Positions 30,550 through 38,885 of a stretch of DNA of 45,419 nt are shown here, in pieces; within the stretch, counting starts at the first letter, position 1, and the number at the start of each line of letters is the position of its first letter. Under the pieces are notes generated by a model. That model was not told the origin of the DNA. It did no database searches and was given only the letters and a program-made list of their open reading frames with translations. This DNA comes from Ochromonas danica (taxonomy: Eukaryota > Sar > Chrysophyceae > Chromulinales > Chromulinaceae): the NCBI GenBank assembly GCA_015146655.1, contig VKHL01000201.1, positions 1 through 45,419 on the forward strand. The letters are read 5' to 3'. The position numbers were made by a program, and so were the translations under genes.

Positions 30550-30607
30550 CTTCTTCTTCTTCTTCTTCTTCTTCTTCTTCTTCTTCTTCTTCTTCTTCTT
30601 CTTCTTC
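30521..30607. repeat. (TTC)29 trinucleotide array
   Basis: About 29 uninterrupted TTC units (GAA on the other strand), 39 bases upstream of the kinase start codon. A homopurine-homopyrimidine mirror tract of this length can form triplex DNA (known for GAA/TTC repeats). Frames through it on either strand give only poly-Lys, poly-Leu or poly-Phe and are not genes. Confidence 0.95.
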
Positions 30608-30646
30608 TGAAAGCTCTCCTTTCCTTTTCTTCTTCTCTTCTCAAAG

Positions 30647-33525
30647 ATGGGAGCTGCAGCGTCCACCAACAAAAGCAAAAGCAGCGACTCCATCGTCATT
30701 GCCTTGAAAGACCTCCACCTTCAGATGCGATTATTTCAACACAAAGTCTCTGGTGAAGTCATTGTCTTATTCAATGATGACGTCAATTCTTTCTTCGACA
30801 ATCACACTAGAAACCAATACGACGAGGCGGTGTTGTCTTCCGAGCAGGAGATCTACTTGCGTCAGCTCAAAGTCTTCCTGTCTGTGCCATCCGATCACGT
30901 TAACGTCATCCAGCATGCTTCTTCATCCCCCGCCTCCGCACTGCATGCCAGTGCTTTGCCCCCCACGCCATCAGCCATCAATGTGAAGTCTCCTCCCATG
31001 GTGACCTTTCCAGACCAAGACGTCGTGCGCAAGAGAGTATCCACTCTGCGCAACTTGTCCTTCTCTGAGAAGGATGGTGGGGATGGCATTGGCAGCACCG
31101 CTGCTATAGGAGGAGAGGAGGCACATAACCCCTCGCTGTTTGCTGATGCCAAAAGCTCGTCCAACGGGCGCTTGGATCAGAAGGACAGCAAGAACAATAG
31201 CGGAAGCTTCCTCACTGCTGCCAATAATAGCGCGAGTGGAAACTATCGAAAGTACGTTCCTCATCCTTATTACACCCCTTTGGTCTTTCAGCAAGACAGT
31301 CGCCTTGTCGAGGAATTCCATTCTCAAGGCTTCACAGAAGTGGCCGCCAAGGAGAGCCACTCGGTCAACTCCAGTCAGCGCCGCAGTGAGAAAGTTGACG
31401 AATCTGACTCTCAAGACCTCTATAATAACAGTTCTTCGCCCAATAACACCAGTGGCGGGCCGCTTTCCACGACCTCTTGTTTGGTCTGCAAGAGTTGCCA
31501 CGCGACCTTCTTTGGACAGTCTGCTGCTGAGGCATTAGAAGATCACCAGCACATGTGCTCACCTCTGACTGAAGTCAGAAGGCGCATTGAAGATATTGAC
31601 GACAAGTTGGACCAGGTAGGGAGGAGTGATCGCTTGTTCAAGTCTCAATGAATTGCTGTAATGCACCTTCTCTGCTGTCATAGACATGGACGGGCTTCCA
31701 GGGAATGAAACGAGAACAACTGCAAACTATCATCTCCACTGCATTGACTCAAGCAGCTGATGAGCTGGATAAAGCGCAAGTCCTCTTTGATCGCATCAAT
31801 AAATTCGTCAAGAAAGTCGTCAGCTTGCAAGCCGCCACAGTGAACGATCGCTATCTTCTCAAACTAAGAGAGGTCTTGGAGTTGGAAATCCAATCTTCTT
31901 CTCAGTCATTGGCAGATCTGACGCGTGATGCGCGCTCCTCGCATTACGTCATCGACAGATATCAGAATTGCCTAACGATTTTGAAGGAAGCGTTGCTTTT
32001 CTTGAAGGACAAGCAATCCGTCTTACGTAGCCATCCTCCTATCAAACTTGCAGCGAAGGACTTCAAATTCTTGCGGTTGCTTGGCAAAGGAGGCTTTGGG
32101 AGTGTTTATCTCGCGCGGCGCCTTGACACTCGCAAGCTATGCGCCATCAAAGTGTTGAACAAGGAGAGCATTCGCCAAGCGAACTGTCAAACGCAAATAG
32201 TGCGCGAGCGTATGGCTTTGACGGTTGCAAGTCGCTATCCAGACTTCTTCGTGCGATTCTTTTCGTCCTTCCAGAGCAAGCGCCATCTCTTCATTGTCAT
32301 GGAATATATCCAAGGAGGCGATTGCTTGACTCTGCTCACCTCTCTAAAGAGGTTTCCTCAAGTAGTAGCACAGCATTTTATCGCTCAGGTTTGTCTGGCA
32401 GTTCGCCATCTCCATCGGAATGGAGTGGTGCATCGAGACATCAAGCCAGACAACATTCTCATCACTTCCTTGGGGCATGCCAAGCTGGGCGATTTCGGAC
32501 TAATTGTGCCTTATACTCGAGGAGGTAACTTGGTGAAGATTCAACCCGTCAAAGAGATGTACCCACCCTCTTTAAGAAATGACTTCAACAATCCCTACGA
32601 CATGTCCATGAATGGCAACAATTTGCAGCCACTGTCTCCTTCCGCTGAGGTCTACCATGCTCGAGAACATCGCAATTGGTTGGACGAGGAGTCATCGGGA
32701 CTCTTCGCTAGTCATGTCAAAGGAGAGTCGAAGCAAGCGCATCGTGATCTCATGAAGTCCGGCAGCATGTTCCAAGACCTCTGGTCCACGGGTTCCGACT
32801 CCTCTTTGTTCCTCCCTCCTTCTTTCGATGATCGCTCTCGACCAGGTGGAGATGATGCTCAAGCAGAAGATAAGATCGCTCATCGCAAGTTGCGATCAGT
32901 AGTGGGTAATTACAATTATGCTTGTCCTGAGCTAGTTTTACGCAGAGGCTATGATCACAGCGTGGATTGGTGGGCGGTCGCGGTGCTGTGCTTTCATTTC
33001 CTGGCAGGCGTCACTCCTTTTGAAGGCGAGACAGCAGAGCAGACAATGGATAACATAGTGTCCACTGCTGCCAACTGGAACCTTCTCCCCCCTCAAACCA
33101 CCGATGAGGCGCGAAGCTTCATTGGCGGCATTATCTCTCATGCCAATCCCGAAGATCGATTGGGTTACGTGAGTTCTGACGAGGTATTGGGCCACTCTTT
33201 CTTCTCAGACATCGATTTCAAGCAACTTTATCAAGGTTATGGTCCTATTTTCCCGCAACTCAAACCATCGTCTGGGGGCAAGACTGCGCGCGGAGACTAT
33301 TCTCAGTCGCAGTCACAGTCCTTCTCCGCCTCCTTCACAGTCGACCAGGATACTCTGGAAGATGATGAAATCGAACTCTTCTCCGCGCGAGTGCCCGTCG
33401 AGGCGGAAGAATCGGATTTGCGAGAACTCGTGGCATTGGAACAAGGTCCTGAGATTCCTGACGCCAAGCTTCTGCAATCCGAAGACTTCTTCGACTTTGA
33501 AGACTTTGACTGTCTCTACGCATGA
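30647..33525 (+). CDS. AGC-family Ser/Thr kinase of MAST/IRE (Rim15-like) type with C2HC finger
   Basis: Exons are 30647-31615 and 31684-33525, with a 68 bp phase-0 intron, giving 936 residues. The start MGAAAST fits N-myristoylation. A disordered region leads to a finger, C281-x2-C284 ... H300-x3-C304 (CKSCHATFF...EDHQHMC), resembling the C2H2-like finger ahead of the kinase domain in plant IRE kinases. A helical region follows. The kinase domain then begins: LGKGGFGSVYLARR, Lys479 in CAIKV, HRDIKPDN (573-580), DFGLIVP (593-599). About 140 inserted residues separate DFG from YACPEL (near 736-740), a long activation-segment insert typical of MAST/Greatwall/IRE kinases. Catalytic residues are intact. 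A role in stress, quiescence or cytoskeletal signalling is by family only. No clear C-terminal hydrophobic FxxF motif is seen. Confidence 0.88.
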
Positions 33526-34120
33526 TTTATTAGCTAGCCTAGTGTTTCTTATAGGGTGTTTCTTGGAGTTCCTTTTCGTCTCCAACTATTGCTGTCTTGT
33601 CTGTTTTCTTCTGTGTCGATTCTGAGCATTTATTTGGCGTCTAAAGGGGTCCATTGCGCGTTAAATCTATTTGATTTGAAGTTTCTGTTGTGATGATTGG
33701 CGCACGTAGCGCCATTTGTTTTCTCAAGCCTGCAGTGAGTACGAAGAATTGTAAGCGCTGCGCTTAGTGTGCTCTTGGTTAGATTAGCGCTCGTTGTCTC
33801 ATCTGGTCGATGCTTCGTCTAGATGGGCAAGGAATCGAAGTGATTATTGCCACATGAAGGAAGGAAGGGAAGGGAGGGGAGGTGTAATGATTTGCTGTGC
33901 CCAATTAATCAGATGTTGTCATGTAGGTATTGTTGGATATGATTTGTAAGGGAACTGTAAGTTATTAGCAAACTGATCAAAAACAAGGGAATCAAAGTGT
34001 GTCATATTACGTATTTACATAACTACAGAGGAATTACATAAATAATGCTAAGGAAATACATAAATAAGGTCTAACAAACACAAAGTCTGCAATTCCAATC
34101 CCCCAATGTCTGTCTGAAAG

Positions 34121-34174
34121 GTTACTAATGGTTGCTAATGGTTGCTAATGGTTACTAATGGTTGCTAATGGTTG
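34121..34174. repeat. GTTRCTAATG decamer tandem repeat
   Basis: Five direct units of GTTGCTAATG or GTTACTAATG and part of a sixth, 30 bases left of the inverted repeat. Confidence 0.93.
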
Positions 34175-34203
34175 AGAAGAGTGGCGGACAGACATCGGAC
34201 GAA

Positions 34204-34408
34204 AAATGCACATACCACTAATAAACGTCCAAGTCTCTCATTCCCATCAAGGAAGGTAGACTATGTGCAGTGACAAACTCGTAGAATAAATCTGCCGCTA
34301 GTTGGATGGGGTCAGTATGTGATTTATTCTACGAGTTCGTCACTGCACATAGTCTACCTTCCTTGATGGGAATGAGAGACTTGACGTTTATTAGTGGAAT
34401 GTGCATTT
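34204..34408. repeat. Inverted repeat with ~89-bp arms and 28-bp spacer
   Basis: The left arm 34204-34292 and right arm 34321-34408 are reverse complements apart from one single-base indel and two or three substitutions. The transcript or single strand would fold into a long hairpin with a 28-base loop. I see no flanking target-site duplication and no transposase, so a MITE or foldback element is only one option. A replication or repair scar is another. Confidence 0.92.
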
Positions 34409-34482
34409 CTTAATAAAGGAACGCCTTTTCCTGTCAGCATTACAACTGGGCACTCCAAGTCAAGAAACCATTGATCTTGCGA

Positions 34483-34915
34483 GCAACTGAGCAATGCCTT
34501 CACCTTCGACCTCATCGGTCTCAACAAAGCTGCTCGAGTTGGTGACCGAGAAGAAGCCTTGCACAGATTAGACGTCATCAAAGAAGATTTGCAAGCCTTT
34601 CTAGGCCTAGAGAATGCTATAAACCAAGCAGTTAATTAAATAATTTCAGTTCAATGAACAGAGTGGATAACTCCACACGTTTACGTCGTCCGTGGAGCTC
34701 AATGCTACATATTACTTATAAACATAACACACATTTGTTGTTGTTCCAGTCGCCAAGGCATAACAGACCCCACACTTCCGATATATCTTAGCTTCAATAT
34801 GCTCCACTAATCTTATTTGTAGAACTTTGGGAAGGAGCGAAGGAGATCTTTGGTGTCCTTCTTGGTTTCCGCATACTTGTTGCGTTTCTAAACACAAACA
34901 AGAAATAATTACACT
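34483..34915 (-). pseudogene. 433-bp inverted copy carrying 3' ends of the coiled-coil and PsbQ-like genes
   Basis: Reverse complement of 24727-25159 with no mismatch seen. It carries a fragment of the PsbQ-like gene (last ~52 codons, plus orientation here, about 34483-34639) and exon 3 of the coiled-coil gene with its splice acceptor and stop (minus orientation, about 34813-34887). Neither fragment has its own start. The copy ends 23 bases from the stop codon of the FSIP1-like gene and now forms that gene's 3' flank. Complete identity indicates a very recent event or an assembly artefact. Confidence 0.9.
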
Positions 34916-34938
34916 GCTAGAAGGTTTGCTTTGTTGAG

Positions 34939-36872
34939 CTAGATGACTATTCTCCTCGTCGTCGTTGGCGCGGAGTTGTTGTTGTTGTCATCTCCTTCTC
35001 GCGTCTGTTCTCGCGAATGCACTCGACGGCTAGCCGGCAAGCCATAGACCACAGGCTTTCCTTTCTGCGACAGAGTGGACTCCATCACAATGGGTGGCAG
35101 ATGGAAAGTGGCAGGGGATTCCTCTTTAGCGGGGTGGACGATGTTGTCCCAATCCTTTGGGGAAAGCTGTTCATTGAAATAGCTCTGCAATGGCTTGAGA
35201 TCTTCTGCATTGAAGATACAATCTGTCTCTTCCTCTTCTTCTTTTCGCTCCTTCAACACAGCTGATCGTCTATTAGAAGAAGAAGATGATGAAGATGGAG
35301 GCTGCTGCTGGTGGTGCTGCTGGTAGTCCTGCTCTTCAAAGGAAAAGGTCAGATCCTCCGCTGCTCTGCTCAACTCATTCACTCTCCCCACAGCCTCGTC
35401 ACTCGTTCTCTTCCTCTCACTCTTGTCAGCTGCAGCCGAGCCTTCTTCTGTTGCCTCGAGAACAGCTCTCAGATGCTCCAGTCGATCGATCTCGTCCTTG
35501 TATTGGTCCACTAGCTTCCCCACTCCTTCGTTGTCTTCTTCTTCATGTCCTTGCCGCTCATCTTTGATGTTGTCCAACAAGGCCAGGATGTCTTCTCGAG
35601 TGACAGGCAGGTCTGGCCGCACATTTTCGACCGCAGGAACATCCAGAAGGTTGCAGAAGAGCTTGGACCTGCTCTCCTTCTCCTTCGCCCCGGGCACAAG
35701 GAGAGAGGAATAGTCCATCAGCTGCGACACAACACAACGATGAGGACGAGATAGCCAGCGGAGAGGTGAACAACAAGGTGGTGGCTAGTGGTTGGTCAGA
35801 TAGTCTCACCATTCCGTGCGACTGCGAGAGCAGGTTGTCGATCTTCACCTCATGCTGGTGCTCCTCTCGCTCTAGCCGTTGCTGGCTAAGGAAAGATGAT
35901 TTCTTCGTCTTCTCCCTCTTCGACTTGCTGCCTGTTGTCTTGTCTGCTCGCTCCTGGTCCACGTCCTCCTCTTTATCTTGCAATCGGTCAAGGCGATCAA
36001 ACTGAGCCAAGGCCTCGTCTATTCGACGATTCTCTTGGTAGAAGTAGTCTGGAAGGTAGGCATAGATTCTCTGGAGGTCTTGGTCGTCTATTGACAGCAA
36101 CTCCTCCAGACGAATCCTGTCAACCTCTTCTCCTTCCTCACCTCCTTCGGCAGCCTTTCCATCTTCGACAGGCTCTTTGGCTGTCTTTAGGTCGTCTTCT
36201 TTCCGCGGAGACCTGCTGCTAAGCACTTTCTCCTTCAAGCACAACCCTCTCTGCGGATGAGTGAGGAAGGTGTGCGAATAGCTGCGAGAGCTCTGACTCG
36301 CAGGAGAGCTGGGAGCCTCACTCTGTGCTTCGATCGCTTTGGACTGGCTGGTCAGAGCCTGCAGCTGTCTGTCCAACAACATGATCTCGGCCAGGCCGCG
36401 CTGGATGCGGTCCTCGTTGGGGTGGTCTGAGGAGGACACCAGCAAGCCGCGATAGCGACCCTGGAACTCGCGATTCATCTCCTCGTCCACTTGATCTCTT
36501 AAGAGCCGCTGGAACCAAGGCTCGGACGTCTTCTCTGCGACACACACAGACACACACAGACACACACAGACAGTCACAGACAGTCAGAGATGCTCAGCTG
36601 CCAGTCAGTCAGCGGTCTACAGAAGAAAGGGAGCTGAATGAGTCTCAACCTGTGCGGCTAGGCGAGCTCAGGAGGTCTTCACGCGTCATGGCGCCAACGA
36701 CTTCCTCGAAGTTCTGCGGCAAGCGCTGCGGGTCCAAGTGGCCCAAGTAACTCTCCAGCTCAGCTCGGAACTGCGCGCTGAGAGACTGTGTCTCCGCCAC
36801 TGTCTGCATCGCCTCCCGCAGCTCGCCTTCATCATGGTCGATCACGACCTCTTCTTCCTGCCAATCCTCCAT
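34939..36872 (-). CDS. Coiled-coil protein, possibly FSIP1-like
   Basis: The three exons are 36872-36650, 36534-35810 and 35721-34939, with GT-AG introns of 115 and 88 bp and matching phases, giving about 576 residues. An acidic N-terminus (MEDWQEEEVVIDHDEGELRE) is followed by TEKTSEPWFQRLL across the first splice. Next comes a helix DRIQRGLAEIMLLDRQLQAL, whose pattern of a leucine/aspartate-bearing helix before a basic coiled coil recalls FSIP1 (fibrous-sheath interacting protein 1). Later helices include RIRLEELLSIDDQDLQRIYA and ENRRIDEALAQFDRLDRLQD. The C-terminal part is low complexity (Q, S, E, N runs). The family call is tentative. The divergent neighbour 45 bp away is a ciliary-type tubulin ligase, which favours a ciliary role (inference). 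Confidence 0.7.
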
Positions 36873-36917
36873 CTCAACCTATTGTCTTGCTTGATGATGG
36901 GCTGCAACTGCCGCTAG
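36873..36917. promoter_or_regulatory. 45-bp gap between divergent start codons
   Basis: The ATG of the FSIP1-like gene (36872, minus) and that of the TTLL3-like gene (36918, plus, directly preceded by an in-frame TAG) are only 45 bases apart. The two genes must share one minimal promoter, or their 5' transcribed regions overlap. Confidence 0.6.
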
Positions 36918-38396
36918 ATGTCCAGATCTGGCTATCTGAGTCTTTCCATGCCACAGACTGCTGGATCGGCAATGAAGGGGTCAGATGCCGCGGAGGGCAG
37001 CCCTTTGACCTTCGCGACAGAGGACAAATTTGAGGCAGTCATTGAGGCTCTAACAGCACGAGGCTGTGTCCGAAGTGAAGACAGTCTGCACTGTGACCTT
37101 CTCTGGAGAAATCTGAGAGAGGTGGACTTCACGCAGTGCCATGGCCAGCGCTTGGTCAACCACTTGAAAGGCTCCCAGCACCTCAGCAACAAGGCTTATC
37201 TGGCCGCTTTCCTCCATGTCTCACAGCGCTGCAGCTCTTCCTTTCCCTGGACATGGACGCCTGCAGTGCACGAAGCCTCTGACCTGATCCAGCAACTGCT
37301 CCTCGCGCCACACACTCGCAGCGAGGCTCAAGGCTCTCTGTCCATCCTTGAGAAAGTAGCTGGTCTACTGCCTCAGAAGCGGAGAGAGGCGGTGGTGGAC
37401 CGGATTCGCGAGGGATGTAGAGAGCAGGAGGACCAGTCGGCAGTGTGGATTGTCAAACCTGTGGGCCTCTCGTGTGGACAAGGCATTTCTGTCACCAGAG
37501 GTCTTCTAGAGACTCTCAAGGCTGTCCAGGAGTTGAAGGGCAAGTGTGTAGTGCAGGAATATCTTACCCGGCCGCTGCTGCTGCAAGAAGAGCGCAAGTT
37601 TGACATTCGACAATGGGTCTTGGTCACGTCCTTGAGGCCGCTCGTCATCTTCGGCTTCTCTCAATGCTATGCGCGTCTGACGAGTCGGCGCTTTTCTTTG
37701 CAGTCCTCAGACCCTTTGGTCCACCTCTGCAACCATGCCGTCCAACGCGAAGCCCCAGAGGGAAGCGGGGAGGATGGATCGAGAATGCTAACACAGAGAG
37801 GATTGGAAGAAGAGGTGTCTCGGCTAGGCTTTGGTGAGAATACGTTTTCTGTTTGTCTTCTCCCTCAGATCCGAGAAATTGTGCAGGAAAGCTTGCTGGC
37901 TGTGGTGCAGCAGCTGAGTAATCCCCACGGCAACGGCTTTGAGTGGCTGGGCTTTGATTTCATGGTCTGTCATGAGGAGGCTGCCGGAGAGAAGCACTTG
38001 CGAGTGAAATTGCTCGAGATAAACACATCTCCCGACATCTCCTTCTCTACAGCCGTCACCGCGCCTCTCGTGCGAGCAGCTGTGAAGGACTTGTTCGTGT
38101 TACTGTTAGATGAAGAAGCAATTTCTCCTTTGCCTCCCAGCCACACTATACCGCGAGCAAAGGCTGATCTTGCTAGAGAACAGGAAAAGGGAAACCTATC
38201 CACAGAGGGCATGAAGGAAGAGCCGCGGTGGTGCTGCTGGTATGCGGGCGACTGGCAAAGACCTCCTCCTTCTCTCTCCGACCTCAAAGTGAAGAAGAAC
38301 TACTCGCTGCAGGATGCCGACATTCTCTCACAAGCTGTTGATATATTGTGTGCAACTATACACGACAAGGGTGGGGGAGATGATGACGAGTTCTAG
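36918..38396 (+). CDS. Tubulin-tyrosine-ligase-like protein, TTLL3/8 glycylase type
   Basis: 492 residues in a single exon. An in-frame TAG stands directly before the ATG, fixing the start. The TTL ATP-grasp domain is complete. It shows QRLVNHLKGSQHLSNKAYLA (the ligand-binding N..LT.K region), Lys180 and the phosphate loop in VKPVGLSCGQGI, QEYLTRPLLL, KFDIRQWVLV (227-236), LTSRRFSL then LVHLCNHAVQ, and LLEINTSPDISFSTAV with E367 and N369 for magnesium. The run KFDIRQW...RFSL...HLCN...STAVTAPLV is closest to TTLL3/TTLL8, which start glycine side chains on axonemal tubulin; the substrate amino acid cannot be proved by eye. It is shorter than vertebrate TTLL3. It would act at the cilium and microtubules. 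The C-terminal tail after ~410 is unconserved and charged. Confidence 0.88.
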   Translation: MSRSGYLSLSMPQTAGSAMKGSDAAEGSPLTFATEDKFEAVIEALTARGCVRSEDSLHCDLLWRNLREVDFTQCHGQRLVNHLKGSQHLSNKAYLAAFLHVSQRCSSSFPWTWTPAVHEASDLIQQLLLAPHTRSEAQGSLSILEKVAGLLPQKRREAVVDRIREGCREQEDQSAVWIVKPVGLSCGQGISVTRGLLETLKAVQELKGKCVVQEYLTRPLLLQEERKFDIRQWVLVTSLRPLVIFGFSQCYARLTSRRFSLQSSDPLVHLCNHAVQREAPEGSGEDGSRMLTQRGLEEEVSRLGFGENTFSVCLLPQIREIVQESLLAVVQQLSNPHGNGFEWLGFDFMVCHEEAAGEKHLRVKLLEINTSPDISFSTAVTAPLVRAAVKDLFVLLLDEEAISPLPPSHTIPRAKADLAREQEKGNLSTEGMKEEPRWCCWYAGDWQRPPPSLSDLKVKKNYSLQDADILSQAVDILCATIHDKGGGDDDEF

Positions 38397-38885
38397 GTGG
38401 TGGTTCCTTGCTATTTGCTATTCATTGCTTTTGTTTCTTTTATTGTGTTAATGTGGTGAATGTTATTAATATTATCTGAAGAATCACTTTGCGGTAGTAT
38501 TTAATACTCGCTTCTTACAGCCTAACTGCTATGTACTCAATTCCGATTGCTTGGATTATCACTGGTTCAATAAGAAACCCCCTCTAGGCTAACACTCGAA
38601 GTAGACTAATCTCTGCTACAAATGGTGTTCATTAGTTACTGTTTTGCGTGGGTGAGTCGTTGTTCTTTCCGTTGGACTGGCGTTTTTTGTGTTTTTGCTG
38701 CTGTTTTTGTAACCTGTTTGTTCTCTTCTGCTGTCTGCTGCCCGTTGTTGTGCTCTGCTCTGCTGGATGATGAAACAAAGCTACACAAAGCTGCTGTTCC
38801 TCTCGCTCTGTCGCTGTCTTGCCGTCGAGCAGATTGAGAGTGCACCGCGATTGCACGTAGTCTATCTGTGCAAATAGATTTCACT
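38397..38885. other. Intergenic region between the TTLL3-like and myosin-like genes
   Basis: 489 bases, T-rich in the middle. A plus-strand ATG frame at 38622-38837 is hydrophobic but has no recognisable feature and is treated as leader or noise. The myosin-like promoter must lie here. Confidence 0.45.

Larger units (their letters stand above)
30133..30646. other. Intergenic region with three tandem repeats, promoter of the kinase
   Basis: 514 bases between two plus-strand genes. It contains a 35-bp direct duplication (30163-30233), (GACT)10 and (TTC)29. The TTC tract ends 39 bases before the kinase ATG and so lies in its promoter or 5' leader. Confidence 0.6.
33526..34938. other. Rearranged intergenic region
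   Basis: 1.4 kb between the kinase stop (plus) and the stop of the FSIP1-like gene (minus). The left 600 bases are unremarkable, with a GAAGGAAGG run near 33856. The right half holds, in order, a 10-bp tandem repeat, an ~89 bp inverted repeat with 28 bp spacer, 74 bases of unassigned filler, and a 433-bp inverted copy of 24727-25159. No intact gene was recognised. Confidence 0.75.

Noticed and set aside
30217-30699. Frames giving poly-Lys or poly-Leu through the TTC tract
   Set aside because: Purely the product of the trinucleotide array; flanking codons are repeats or the antisense of the kinase start.
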